A stretch of 64,000 bases of DNA from Granulicella sibirica (GCF_004115155.1 NZ_RDSM01000004.1:216091-280090); one strand, 5' to 3'; shown: positions 35,801-44,272, counted from the first letter of the stretch. The notes: generated by a model from the sequence alone, not told the origin. Program-made: numbers and translations.

Positions 35801-37900
35801 AAGCGTGAAGGACGAACGAACTCCCAACGCTTGGCCCAATTCGTTGCTAGCGCTCTTCGCTCGCGCGATGTGCTGTTCGCACTCTGAAAGCGCTTTCGGT
35901 AAACTGCGCAGACTGCCAAGAGAATAGTCAGTCATTCCAAGATTGCGAAATGTTTCGTCGGCCCGTCGAAAATCATCGGGAACCGTCGTGTCCAGTAAAG
36001 AGTCCCCATTAGGCAATGTTTGAAGTTGCGCACGAAAATCATCAATAGACTTTAGAAAATGACCGACCGACGCGGACACCTTGGGCTCAGAGAGGACACT
36101 CAGTAGATCGTAATGGCATTCGCTTTCGCCGTTGGGGAGGCGTTCCGTCCATTGGTCTGTCGCCCCGAGCCAATCCGTCATATCAAACACAGGGCGCGAG
36201 AAAGTCTGTGCTAGCGTTTCGATCAGGACGACCCGTTGCTCGCACAGTGTTCCAAGCCTAGGGAGAGCCGCTAGCAAGCTGTCTTGCCCTGCAAGGCTCA
36301 GTTCCACGTCAGGAAGCCATCCCCACGGATTCTCTTTCTTTTCGATCTTGCCCCCGGACTCGGACATCCGACGAAGATGGGCGGCGTAGGTCGCGACCAT
36401 ATCTTTGCGTTCGTGCAGCGCTCGGTAGTCCCATGTGTGCGCTTCCGCGAAAGTGAGGCTCTTGATCTCGTGCAAACTTTTTGGAACGGAGTTTTCAAGC
36501 GCGTCGCGTTGCCAGATCAGTTCGAACGGAGACTTGCCGATTGCCCCATAGGGCAAATTCAGCAAGGACACATATTTGGTAAGTTCATCCCGCTTAGAAT
36601 CCAGCAAGCCTTGTTTCTGAGCAAGCGTCGTTGGTGAAGAAAAGCTCATAGACGCTCTAATGCGTTCTTCGAGCGACTTCAGTAAACCGACTTTGCTTGT
36701 CTTATGGCTGTGCAGCTCCAGGCAGAACTCTCCGAGACCGCTACTGTCGAGACGCCTCTTGACCACCTCCAGCGCTGCCATTTTCTCGGCGACGAATAAA
36801 ACGCGCTTACCGTTCGCGATGGACGCCGCAATGAGGTTGGTGATGGTTTGCGATTTACCAGTCCCCGGAGGGCCTTCGATGACTAGATTCTTGCCTCGCG
36901 CAGCATCAATTAGCGCACTGTGCTGTGAACTGTCTGCGTCGCAAATGAGGGGTGGCACATCTCCCGCAGTAACCGCCTCTTGGTCGATATCAAACTCGTT
37001 CGCGAATGTCAAACCCTCTGCAGTGCTTCCGGAGAACATGTCCAGCAGCCGGGGATGATTGACCAGAGCTACGTCTGCCGGCCAACGCTCCGAGTCAAGG
37101 TCTAGGTACATTAGGAGCTTCCCGAAGCTAAGCAGTGCTAGTGATACTTGGCGGCATATCCGCCAGTCTCGCTTCTGCTCGAGGATGGAGGCGAAACGCA
37201 GGAAATACCGCTCCGGGGTTTCGTCCTCTTCGATATACGGAATCTCGATTCCGAAATCACGTCTCATCTTCTCTACAAGCGAAAGATTTGTCGTCAGATC
37301 CTCGCCTGTGTACTGCAAACGCACCGAGCGGTCTTCTTCTTGGGCTCTGGGCGTGATGAGCGAAACGGGAACCACGAGTAAGGGGGCCTGTCGAATCTGG
37401 GTTGAGTCGTCCGACTCACGCCATTCGAGGAAACCAAAGACCAAGTGCAACAAATTGGCACCTGACTCTTCAATCGCTGTCCGGGCAGTCGTCCCGATCT
37501 TCCGTATGATCGTCTCGAAGTCTTCCTGATAGTGGAGAACCGGAAGGCAAGTCGTCTGACCGGCATCTCGTAATAGGTCAAACCCGGTTCGCCAACCTAG
37601 TTCTTCCGCATAATCCTTCGCTGAGGGTTTCTCTCCACGCTCTGCGATGTATTTCTTGGTGGGTTCGGGAACATAGACAAACGGCAATCTCTTGTCATCC
37701 ACCAGGTTTTCATAGACCACATCGAGATCGGCGTCCACGACTCTTAGGGACGAACTGCCATGTCGATAACTAATGAGCTTATTTCGGTTCGTCAGGTCAA
37801 GAAGACGGCGACGAATGTTCTCCAGCCCGCGCCGCACCAAATCCCTTTGCGTGGTATCGAGTTCGACTGGCTGCGGTCTGTCCACGCGAACATCGGGCAT
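32873..37900 (-). CDS. Giant DUF4011 / SF1 helicase / Vsr-like nuclease protein
   Basis: A 1,675-residue protein. An N-terminal DUF4011 region (about 15-250) with RRRLLDLTNRNKLISY precedes a Upf1-type superfamily 1 helicase split by a long helical insert: Walker A GPPGTGKS at about 343-350, Walker B VMDEASQ near 1265, VGDPKQLPPTSYFQR, and the C-terminal motif RRLNVLITRAKKRTV. The last 110 residues are a Vsr/DUF559-type nuclease (GVEFDGKSYHSGRSARDRDR and GWKIHRIWSTDWF). Proteins with this domain order are reported in antiphage defence loci (Hhe-type). It is divergent from the DUF2130-ParB-RES operon with 200 bases between. DNA unwinding coupled to cleavage of invading DNA is inferred. Confidence 0.85.
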   Translation of the reverse strand: MPDVRVDRPQPVELDTTQRDLVRRGLENIRRRLLDLTNRNKLISYRHGSSSLRVVDADLDVVYENLVDDKRLPFVYVPEPTKKYIAERGEKPSAKDYAEELGWRTGFDLLRDAGQTTCLPVLHYQEDFETIIRKIGTTARTAIEESGANLLHLVFGFLEWRESDDSTQIRQAPLLVVPVSLITPRAQEEDRSVRLQYTGEDLTTNLSLVEKMRRDFGIEIPYIEEDETPERYFLRFASILEQKRDWRICRQVSLALLSFGKLLMYLDLDSERWPADVALVNHPRLLDMFSGSTAEGLTFANEFDIDQEAVTAGDVPPLICDADSSQHSALIDAARGKNLVIEGPPGTGKSQTITNLIAASIANGKRVLFVAEKMAALEVVKRRLDSSGLGEFCLELHSHKTSKVGLLKSLEERIRASMSFSSPTTLAQKQGLLDSKRDELTKYVSLLNLPYGAIGKSPFELIWQRDALENSVPKSLHEIKSLTFAEAHTWDYRALHERKDMVATYAAHLRRMSESGGKIEKKENPWGWLPDVELSLAGQDSLLAALPRLGTLCEQRVVLIETLAQTFSRPVFDMTDWLGATDQWTERLPNGESECHYDLLSVLSEPKVSASVGHFLKSIDDFRAQLQTLPNGDSLLDTTVPDDFRRADETFRNLGMTDYSLGSLRSLPKALSECEQHIARAKSASNELGQALGVRSSFTLRCLTDLIAARQLLTKAPMHLAHLRGSRFAKDGLAHLLEAAQRECSALLAERQSLSEHFVVDSETSALQLNEAAAVLDSTPWYGRWAKPYRGAASLFKAHCHAAQKRTRNQKAACLRLLAHSRVKIEAFSSRVEYRTELGEQFSGLSTPWADLIDVTRWHEEVFARLPEHQPFASEVRSALLTLPASRLRGILGMASESFPVPEELEDALQRLTDLHARVPNLKLEQVDAEVEAFLENVRAIASASSLVITILEPIALADSTSRTQIVDLFDRVAKAKGLRYQIQNDEAAKVVLGLHYEGLATDPTPVTRAIALVQRIVASNFPSEIKKWLLALEYPERVQWLYRWIKDLNDNTSALGVGENEVVAALGSPIPFAKRSSVAALQKAAAAIDKCRETESLLPIWIDAQRSATQLRNAGLEYLVNQCLLGAISFESVSGAFEYLFCDTLLRRLFSEHPDLWRLSGTTHEEVRSQFAALDRSVINLNQLDIAHRASRRVVPPGVRGSVVKDTTELALVSHEITKQRAHIPIRQLMLRAGRAIQGLKPCFMMSPMSVAQFLAPGHLSFDLIVMDEASQLRPEDALGAVARGTQLVIVGDPKQLPPTSYFQRTLDDEAEEAEDKTAVGEGESILDIALSRYQPVRRLRWHYRSQHHSLIAFSNSEFYDGNLVVFPSAYHDHPELGVKYVEAKGIYENRRNALEAERVVDAILEHIALYPSESLGVVTMNFEQRELIEELLDMKLKQDSFSNSWIDARESTPEPFFIKNLENVQGDERDVIFISVTYGPDPQGNYFQRFSGVNSATGQRRLNVLITRAKKRTVLFSSLDPDMIRSEATTPWGVRALKGYMHFAKSGISASPEISPGAEPSNQHEAAVGSVLKANGYEVVPQVGVSGYFIDLAVRHPHRPGAFLLGVEFDGKSYHSGRSARDRDRLRQMTLENQGWKIHRIWSTDWFKNRNAEVERLLHRVRTLEAQQQVQRL

Positions 37901-38060
37901 AGGATGGGCTCAGGTGGTGCTCTTTCTGAGAACGGGTGACTAAAGATGCGTTGTTTCATCATAGCCTTGACAGCGCCAGTATCGAGGTGTCTGCGGAACG
38001 TGCGCCAACGATTACTACATCTCGCCGTTAGGGCATTTTCAGAAAATTAGCGCTGAGCTC

Positions 38061-38092
38061 TTGACAATAGGACAAAATAGGAGAAAATAGGA
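38061..38092 (+). promoter_or_regulatory. Promoter with three in-phase ATAGGA repeats
   Basis: TTGACA at 38061-38066 is followed, 16 bases on, by GAAAAT (38083-38088). Within and across the spacer lie three perfect ATAGGA units at 38067, 38077 and 38087, a period of exactly 10 bases, i.e. one helical turn. This looks like an operator for cooperative binding, perhaps by the ParB-like product of the operon. Confidence 0.6.
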
Positions 38093-38111
38093 ACCAGAAG
38101 AGGAGATGCCA

Positions 38112-39800
38112 ATGATTTCTCAGTCTGTCTCAAAATCCCGGTTCGGTCTTATTCCACCGCCGCACATGCACGTTGACGCAGAGAACTGTCCTGCCTGTGG
38201 ACAGGAGATCCCTCCCGATCGTCTTGAAGAGATCAGCGGCAAGATTGCGGCCCGAGAACGCGAACAAGCCTTGGCTTTAACCACGCGCCTTGAGCAGCAG
38301 CACGCCTTTGAGAAATCGCAAGTGGAGGCGAAAGCTAAAGCCGACCTTGATTCTGAGCGCCAACAAGGCATTCTGCGTGAACGTGTGGCGCGCGACGAGG
38401 CAAGGCAAGCGGCGGAGACGGCGGCAGCAGAAGCTCTGGCTGCGGCTGCAGAGCAGCGCAAACAGGCCGAGGCGGTACTAAAGCAACAACTGGAAAGTTC
38501 AGAAGCTTCTCGCCTCAATGCTGAGCATCAGAAGGGCGAACTCAACGGCCAACTTGCTGCGACCGCTGCTGCGCTAGAGGCAGAGAAAGCAGCCGCGAAG
38601 TCACGGGAAAACAAAGCACGGCAGGAAGAACGACAAGCAGCAGACGCAGCGTCTGCCATCCGAATTGCCGCGCTGGAGGAAGCGCAAAAGCAGCGTGAGG
38701 ATGGCTTGCAGGCTCAGCTCGTCGAGGCGAATGCTTCAAAGACTGCCGCAGACCAAAAGACGCTCCTTCTCGAAAGCCAAATCAAGAATGCCGATTCCGC
38801 GCATCAAGCGCAGCTCCAAAAATTGAAAGAGGAAGCGGATCAAGCAGCCGAACGAGTGCGTCTTGAAGCGACTTCTGCAGCACGAGCTGAATCAACGGAT
38901 GCTATCGCCGCCCACGTCAAGGCAGCGACCGATGCAACTGAGAAGGCCCGCGAAGCTGAGGAGAAACTTGGACTTCTTGAACAACAGCATCAATCGAACA
39001 TCGAGAAAGAACTAAGCGCACAGCGCGAAGTGCTCGAACAGGCCTCGGATGCAAAGTTGAATGCCCAGAGTGCGAAGTCGTTCGAGGAGACTCTGAAGCT
39101 CACCAACAAGCTAAATGACTTGCAGAGAGCTTTGGAGAAGAAGACCGCAGAGGAACTCGGAGAGGGCGCCGAGGTTGATGTCTACGAGGCCCTCAAGGCG
39201 GACTTCCCGGAAGACAAAATCAATCGTATTCCGAAAGGCGCGGCTGGCGCCGATATTATTCACGTCGTCATAATGAATGGTAAAGAATGCGGAACGATCC
39301 TCTACGACTCGAAGAATCACAATCAATTTCGCAACGACCACGTTTCCAAGCTTCGTTCGGACCAGATCGCGGCAAAAGCAGAGCACGCAATTCTGTCGAC
39401 TCGAAAATTCCCGCAGGGTACCGGGCAGCTTCACGTCCAGGATGGTGTCATCCTCGTCAATCCCGCTCGTGTCGTTTCGATAGCCACCATAATCCGTCAA
39501 CATCTGTTGCAGATTCACATCATGCGGGCGAGCGGTGTCGAACGAGAACAAAAAACCGTAGCGCTGTACGAATTCATTACGTCGGAGCATTGTGCATCGC
39601 TGTTATCGAGGGTGGATGACCGAGCATCTGACCTCTTGGAGCTTCAAACGAAAGAAGTCAAGTGGCACCAGAACCATTGGAACAAAGAGGGAGAAGCGTT
39701 GCGGGCTATTCAAAAGGCGAAAGCCGATCTTACCCAGTGCATCGGCTCCATTATCGGCACGGTTGACGAAGAAGAAGAAGAATTGGAAGAGGCCTCTTGA
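38112..39800 (+). CDS. DUF2130 coiled-coil protein with nuclease-like C-terminus
   Basis: A 562-residue protein. A CPAC knuckle (Cys26, Cys29) near the N-terminus is followed by about 330 residues of Ala/Glu/Lys-rich coiled coil (40-370), then the DUF2130 domain (about 370-560). That domain has a PD-(D/E)xK-like arrangement: Asp381 in GAAGADIIH and D399-S-K401 in TILYDSKNHNQF, resembling restriction-endonuclease folds. ATG 38112 has AGGAG six bases upstream; ATG 38106 touches it. The stop overlaps the next gene's start region. In SMC/RmuC-like style it may bind or cut DNA; activity is inferred, not shown. Confidence 0.75.
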   Translation: MISQSVSKSRFGLIPPPHMHVDAENCPACGQEIPPDRLEEISGKIAAREREQALALTTRLEQQHAFEKSQVEAKAKADLDSERQQGILRERVARDEARQAAETAAAEALAAAAEQRKQAEAVLKQQLESSEASRLNAEHQKGELNGQLAATAAALEAEKAAAKSRENKARQEERQAADAASAIRIAALEEAQKQREDGLQAQLVEANASKTAADQKTLLLESQIKNADSAHQAQLQKLKEEADQAAERVRLEATSAARAESTDAIAAHVKAATDATEKAREAEEKLGLLEQQHQSNIEKELSAQREVLEQASDAKLNAQSAKSFEETLKLTNKLNDLQRALEKKTAEELGEGAEVDVYEALKADFPEDKINRIPKGAAGADIIHVVIMNGKECGTILYDSKNHNQFRNDHVSKLRSDQIAAKAEHAILSTRKFPQGTGQLHVQDGVILVNPARVVSIATIIRQHLLQIHIMRASGVEREQKTVALYEFITSEHCASLLSRVDDRASDLLELQTKEVKWHQNHWNKEGEALRAIQKAKADLTQCIGSIIGTVDEEEEELEEAS

Positions 39801-39802
39801 AG

Positions 39803-40759
39803 ATGATCGCGCAAATGCCGTCACCCGTAGTAGCTGCCCCCGGATTCGCGTTACAAGAGCGTCGTCTTGACCGCACTGTTCTCCGTACGTACCGGACTTT
39901 GCTAGACATCGACGAGCTCATACCGAATCCTAATCAGCCCAGGCTCGGCCCTAAAGAAGATGATGAATTACAGAGCCAAATCGAGGCGAATGAAGGCATA
40001 TTCGAACCTTTACTTGTTGAACCTCATCCCGATTTGCCGGCAAAGTTCCGCATCATCGACGGAGACCGCCGCTGGACAAACTCAAAGATCCTCGTTGAGA
40101 GAGGAAAGGAACAGTATCGGCGAATTCCAGCGGAAGTGACGGATAGAACCCTGTCGGAAGACGAAAGGCTTCGAGTTTGGATCTATATCCATCGCCAAAG
40201 AAAAGAATGGGACGCCAGAGAGAAGGAGATGGTCGCGTACCGGCTCGTCGACCTTGTTGGCCGCGCCAGTGCCGCCAATATCCTTGGCATGACCGTCCGT
40301 GAGCTCGATAAACTTGTCGACATCTTTCAGCTTTCCGGCCGTTTCACTGCACTTCGTGACCCGAGTGCTGCGATTACATGGGCTCGGGAGCTTATGGGAG
40401 TCAGCAAGAAGCTGTTGGTCCCATCTGTAGTCGACACCGTAGTCAAGAAAGTCAACGAGAAGCGGATAACAAATTCCAAGGACTTGCGAAAGCTCCGAGC
40501 GATCCTTCCCGATCCGATCGCACGGGCACACTTTTTAAGCGATGCTGGCGATCTCGAGTCAGCTCAACTTCGTATCCGGCCTGTCGAGAGCAGTCCCCCG
40601 GGCGGTCCCTTGAACAACTTGGAGTCGGCTGTCGAAGCGATGAAAGCCCTTCCTTGGGTGGCACTGCAAGAGATGAAAGGCAATGCAACCGTTCTGCAAA
40701 AGCTGGAAGAGGCGGAGAATCTCCTAAAGTCCCTCCGCCGAGCGCTCGCGAAGGAATAA
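39803..40759 (+). CDS. ParB/Spo0J-like DNA-binding (ParB-nuclease domain) protein
   Basis: A 318-residue protein from ATG 39803, 3 bases after the DUF2130 stop (TTG 39797 would overlap it). The N-terminal ParB domain is recognisable: IPNPNQPRLG (residues 40-49), a ligand/CTP-binding-type IIDGDRRW (84-91), then a helical central region with an HTH-like segment (MVAYRLVDLVGRASAANILG followed by MTVRELDKL). No ParA is nearby, so plasmid-type partition is unlikely. In this operon it may act as a sequence-specific clamp that directs or regulates the nuclease and RES proteins. Confidence 0.8.
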   Translation: MIAQMPSPVVAAPGFALQERRLDRTVLRTYRTLLDIDELIPNPNQPRLGPKEDDELQSQIEANEGIFEPLLVEPHPDLPAKFRIIDGDRRWTNSKILVERGKEQYRRIPAEVTDRTLSEDERLRVWIYIHRQRKEWDAREKEMVAYRLVDLVGRASAANILGMTVRELDKLVDIFQLSGRFTALRDPSAAITWARELMGVSKKLLVPSVVDTVVKKVNEKRITNSKDLRKLRAILPDPIARAHFLSDAGDLESAQLRIRPVESSPPGGPLNNLESAVEAMKALPWVALQEMKGNATVLQKLEEAENLLKSLRRALAKE

Positions 40760-40791
40760 CTCGAAGCAATTCTCCGTTTCTGAAGGAAAGC

Positions 40792-42024
40792 ATGGCCACG
40801 ATACTCTGCTCAAATTGCATCGAAGATCCCTACCTTAAGCAAAACATTATTGAGGAGGGCGAACCTGGAGAATGCGATGTCTGCGACGAGGAACAGCCAA
40901 CAACAATCTCCATCAGCCGTCTCGGCGAAATACTTGAACCTATACTTAGGAAACACATCAAGCAGGGGGAGGAAGTTCGTCGATTTGATTCCGACGACGA
41001 CAACGGGTACTACGAACAGGAGGGCGACGACCTCGACCACTTCGTTCAGGAGATCTTAGGCCAATATTTCGATTTCAATAACGAAATCATTGAGGCGGTC
41101 ATCGACGCGGAAGGTTGTTGGCCGCCGGATGGCGACGAACCGTTTTTCGATACGAGCTGCTGCTACGTTTCGACCGAAGTATTAGATTACGAGTACCAGC
41201 TTGGCTGGAAAGATCTTCGCAAGGAGATTCAAACTCGCCGTCGTTTCTTTAGTTCGGTTGCAAAGGAGTTCTTTGATGAGCTTTTCAGCGATGTCGATAC
41301 GCTTTTGACTCATTCGTTCCCAAAGGACGAAAGCGGCGTGGTGCTAACTGTTCCGTTGGGCTTTCCGATCTATCGCAGCCGTGCCTGTGGTTCCGAAAGC
41401 GTTCTCCAGGCAATGTTCGACAATCCCTATAAAGAGGTGGGTCCGCCGCCTCCTGAGAAGGCGCGCGCAGGTCGCATGAATCCAGAAGGAATCTCTATGC
41501 TTTATGGAGCCACCGAAAAGGAGACTTGCTTGGCGGAGCTGAGACCTCCCCTGGGAGGAGATGCCGCGACCATCAAGGTTGAAACAATAGAGTCGCTGCG
41601 CTTGCTTGATTTCACTCGTATGACCAAGGCGTACAAGCTTCTTAGTTATTTCCAACCAGATTTCGAACAGCAAGCCGCTCGCTTCAAGTTTTTGCGCAGT
41701 CTCGGTGAGCTCATATCACGACCAGTGACGCCGGGGCACGAAGACGAATACCTTATCACGCAAACGATGATGGAGTATCTAGCTGAGGTCCATTCCAAAC
41801 CGTTCGATGGTGTGCTCTTTGGTTCCGCGCAGCGAAAGGGCGGCGTCAATGTCGTTCTCTTTGCGCGGACGGAAGATGACGCTCCGGTGTTCCCGGTGCG
41901 GTACCTGAAAGACAGTCTGTCCATTTCGGAAACCACTGAGATCACCTACAAGCATCAGGAACGAAAGTATCGTCTCTCCGATGATGGGCGCGTCGAACCA
42001 GATTGGGATTGGTGGGACGAATAG
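40792..42024 (+). CDS. RES-domain protein with N-terminal zinc knuckles
   Basis: A 410-residue protein from ATG 40792, preceded by AAGGAA. Cys6/Cys9 and Cys28/Cys31 form a CxxC-x18-CxxC zinc site; an acidic helical region (about 35-170) follows, as in the HEPN/RES N-terminal domain. The RES core (about 185-385) has the Arg of FPIYRSRA, the Glu of LYGATEKETCLAELRP and the Ser of DGVLFGSAQRKGG, the residues associated with NAD+ cleavage in RES toxins. Third gene of the DUF2130-ParB-RES unit, it could be the effector that depletes NAD+ on infection. No Xre antitoxin is directly adjacent; an Xre-type protein lies 2.4 kb away. Confidence 0.83.
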   Translation: MATILCSNCIEDPYLKQNIIEEGEPGECDVCDEEQPTTISISRLGEILEPILRKHIKQGEEVRRFDSDDDNGYYEQEGDDLDHFVQEILGQYFDFNNEIIEAVIDAEGCWPPDGDEPFFDTSCCYVSTEVLDYEYQLGWKDLRKEIQTRRRFFSSVAKEFFDELFSDVDTLLTHSFPKDESGVVLTVPLGFPIYRSRACGSESVLQAMFDNPYKEVGPPPPEKARAGRMNPEGISMLYGATEKETCLAELRPPLGGDAATIKVETIESLRLLDFTRMTKAYKLLSYFQPDFEQQAARFKFLRSLGELISRPVTPGHEDEYLITQTMMEYLAEVHSKPFDGVLFGSAQRKGGVNVVLFARTEDDAPVFPVRYLKDSLSISETTEITYKHQERKYRLSDDGRVEPDWDWWDE

Positions 42025-42177
42025 CCCATCCAGAAACAAGGGGATGATGAGGCATGCAGTACCGAATGGTGTCACGTTAGCGGGATCTGAAAATATTCAC
42101 GGTAACGAAAGACCTTGCGTTAACGAATGACCTGAAACTTCACTTCGAGGAAAATCCGTGAATCTAACCCGTTGCTT

Positions 42178-42897
42178 TCAGAGCGGAAGTGTTCCAAATT
42201 CCGCAGCATCAAGAGCTTTCTTTAGCATCTCAGGCCCGTTGTTCCGTACGTTGCCGACCTTCAAATTAGCCTCGTACATCTCCATTTCTTCGGCCTCATA
42301 CGGTCGAAGCAAATCTAGCGGCAGCCGCTCGGTCTCTTCCCGGTCGAGCCAACGGTCGTAGTCTCGCGAGTGGAGAATTACCGGCATACGCGGATGTATC
42401 CGCGACATCAACTCATTTGCTTCGGTCGTCACAATGGCGAACGATTGCAGCCAATGACCGTCCTTGTCTTTCCATGCGTCCCACAAACCCGCAAATCCGA
42501 AAAGACTGCCGTTCGAAATCTCAAAGGCGTAGGGTTGTTTTGGCGGTTTTCCTTCCTTCGGCCATTCGTAAAATGCGCTTGCCGGGACGATGCAGCGCCG
42601 CTTCTTCATTGGCTCCCGCCAACTCTTAGATGTCGTTATAGTCTCTGCTCTGGCGTTGATCGTGGAAAGCCCTTTGATCTCGCTCAGCTCTTTTGTGAAA
42701 AACGAAACCAAACCCCAACGGGCCAAGACCAGCTCGCGTTCGTTTGTCTCTCTGTTCTGCCGGACGATGGGTTGGTGTGTCGTCGGAGCGATGTTGTAAT
42801 CCGCGTCAGGCATGGGCAGATTAGAGGTGTCATTCTTCGCCTTAAACCACTCAGCGATCTTCTGCTTATCGCTTCGCCTTACATATCGTCCGCACAT
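42178..42897 (-). CDS. SRAP-family DNA abasic-site crosslinking protein (YedK/HMCES-like)
   Basis: A 239-residue protein that forms a stable thiazolidine crosslink with abasic sites in single-stranded DNA. Catalytic Cys2 follows the removed Met (MCGRYV); INARAETI supplies the conserved Asn, SAFYEWP the Glu and MPVILHSRDYDRWL the His. It starts two bases after the stop of a small upstream gene and so is the second gene of a two-gene unit. Together with exonuclease III and an Ogg-like enzyme nearby it makes a DNA-damage group. Confidence 0.93.
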   Translation of the reverse strand: MCGRYVRRSDKQKIAEWFKAKNDTSNLPMPDADYNIAPTTHQPIVRQNRETNERELVLARWGLVSFFTKELSEIKGLSTINARAETITTSKSWREPMKKRRCIVPASAFYEWPKEGKPPKQPYAFEISNGSLFGFAGLWDAWKDKDGHWLQSFAIVTTEANELMSRIHPRMPVILHSRDYDRWLDREETERLPLDLLRPYEAEEMEMYEANLKVGNVRNNGPEMLKKALDAAEFGTLPL

Positions 42898-42899
42898 GA

Positions 42900-43127
42900 T
42901 TAGTCCTCACCACAAAGCGCGCACTCCTGCACATGGTCTGCGAAAGCGTCCCATTCCGAAATGCCGGCGAACGCCGAGCTCCGCAGGTCGCTGAAGTCTT
43001 TCGGCTCTAAGAACGTGTAATCCTGCGGGCGCGCCGCCGCGAAGTCTTCGAGGAGCCTCGTACCCGCCTCACACGGATAGAAGACCTGAACGATCGGGTC
43101 TTCGCGTGAGATCGCTTTATGGGCCAT
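42900..43127 (-). CDS. Small hypothetical protein upstream of the SRAP gene
   Basis: A 75-residue acidic protein from ATG 43127, with GGAGG five bases upstream. It ends EWDAFADHVQECALCGED, with a single CxxC pair and no other motif. The two-base spacing to the SRAP gene indicates cotranscription. Not recognised; a metal- or partner-binding accessory role is possible. Confidence 0.65.
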   Translation of the reverse strand: MAHKAISREDPIVQVFYPCEAGTRLLEDFAAARPQDYTFLEPKDFSDLRSSAFAGISEWDAFADHVQECALCGED

Positions 43128-43168
43128 CAACACCTCCGCGCACCCGCGCTTCAGCGGACTCTTTCATT

Positions 43169-43199
43169 TTGACATATTCGCCTCCTCTTCGCCTATACT
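43169..43199 (+). promoter_or_regulatory. Candidate promoter of a leaderless small gene
   Basis: TTGACA (43169-43174), a long 19-base spacer, then TATACT (43194-43199), 6 bases before ATG 43206. No ribosome-binding site precedes that ATG, so a leaderless message is likely. Confidence 0.5.
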
Positions 43200-43205
43200 C
43201 AGTCG

Positions 43206-43493
43206 ATGAAACAGGTGGGAACGCAGTGGAAGATCGACTGGCCGAAGATGGGCCCGTCCATCCTTATCGCAACCGCGCTGATCGTGGCGATCAGGACTGC
43301 TAAATGGGCCGCGAAGGCCGCAGGCGACCCGCTCATCTCCGACGTGGATAATGACCTGGACCGCGAAGTCAGCTACGCCGCATGCATCACTATCCGTGTG
43401 ATGCATGAGTTGATGAAGAAGCACGAGAGCCTGTTTCCTGGAAAAAGAGAACCAATCTTCGACGGCATCCATGACGAAGACGTAGCAGAATAA
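43206..43493 (+). CDS. Small hypothetical protein with one hydrophobic helix
   Basis: A 95-residue protein with a hydrophobic segment at about residues 16-30 (GPSILIATALIVAIR), then a helical region. It ends in an acidic tail (DGIHDEDVAE). It has its own candidate promoter with strong hexamers and lies between the SRAP pair and the exonuclease gene, divergent from the first and convergent with the second. Not recognised. Confidence 0.55.
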   Translation: MKQVGTQWKIDWPKMGPSILIATALIVAIRTAKWAAKAAGDPLISDVDNDLDREVSYAACITIRVMHELMKKHESLFPGKREPIFDGIHDEDVAE

Positions 43494-43507
43494 GCAAACT
43501 CCGACGA

Positions 43508-44272
43508 TCAATCCAACGTCAGCACAATCGGCGTGTGGTCGGAGGGCTTTGGCAGTCGCCGAGGAATTTTATCGATCACACATGATTTTAGGCGGCTGCT
43601 AAGTCCTGGCGACAAGAGGAAATGATCAATACGGATGCCGCGATTGTGCTCAAATGCCTGGCGGAAATAATCCCAAAACGTGAACTGACCCTTTTCGCTT
43701 GGGTGCAAGGAACGGAATGCGTCGATGTAACCAAGCTCCAGCAGCCCCCGATAGCGCTCGCGTGGTTCCGGCTGAAAAAGAGCGTCGCCTATCCACGACG
43801 CTGGCTTGTGACAATCAATGTCCTCTGGAATGACGTTAAAGTCTCCGCCAACGACGGTCGCAATCTCACTCGTGAGCCAGCGCTCCATTTGCACCCGCAG
43901 CCGATCCATCCAATCGAGCTTGTATTCGAACTTTTCCGTGCCTATCGGATTTCCGTTGGGGAGATAAATGTTCACAACGCGTAGATCCTTGATGATGACC
44001 TCAAGAAAGCGCGCATGGGTATCCACTCCGAGTCCGTCCAGACTCTGGCTCACCGACTTCACCGGAAAGCGGGACACGATCGCCACTCCGTTATAGGCCT
44101 TTTGCGTGACGGCGACGCTTTCGTATCCCAGCGCACGGAATGTCTCCGTAGGAAAGTCAACGCCCTTCAGTTCTTGGAGTAGCAAGATATCCGGCCCACG
44201 CTTTTCTAGCCAGTTCTTGACGTGATCAAGTCTCGCTTTGATCGAGTTGACGTTCCAGCTTGCGATCTCCAT
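43508..44272 (-). CDS. xth: Exodeoxyribonuclease III (AP endonuclease family)
   Basis: A 254-residue EEP-fold enzyme cutting DNA 5' to abasic sites and removing 3' blocks. Motifs in order: IASWNVNSIKARL, LLLQELKG (metal Glu), NIYLPNGNP (catalytic Tyr), VVGGDFNVIPEDID (Asp-Asn) and PSDHTPIVL (Asp-His). Length is normal for Xth. Its gene is in the island's DNA-damage group and is probably an extra copy next to a chromosomal one. Confidence 0.93.
   Translation of the reverse strand: MEIASWNVNSIKARLDHVKNWLEKRGPDILLLQELKGVDFPTETFRALGYESVAVTQKAYNGVAIVSRFPVKSVSQSLDGLGVDTHARFLEVIIKDLRVVNIYLPNGNPIGTEKFEYKLDWMDRLRVQMERWLTSEIATVVGGDFNVIPEDIDCHKPASWIGDALFQPEPRERYRGLLELGYIDAFRSLHPSEKGQFTFWDYFRQAFEHNRGIRIDHFLLSPGLSSRLKSCVIDKIPRRLPKPSDHTPIVLTLD

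Noticed and set aside
39803..40759. ParB-like gene as part of a plasmid partition system
   Set aside because: No ParA ATPase or parS-like array is adjacent, and the gene is coupled to DUF2130 and RES genes instead.
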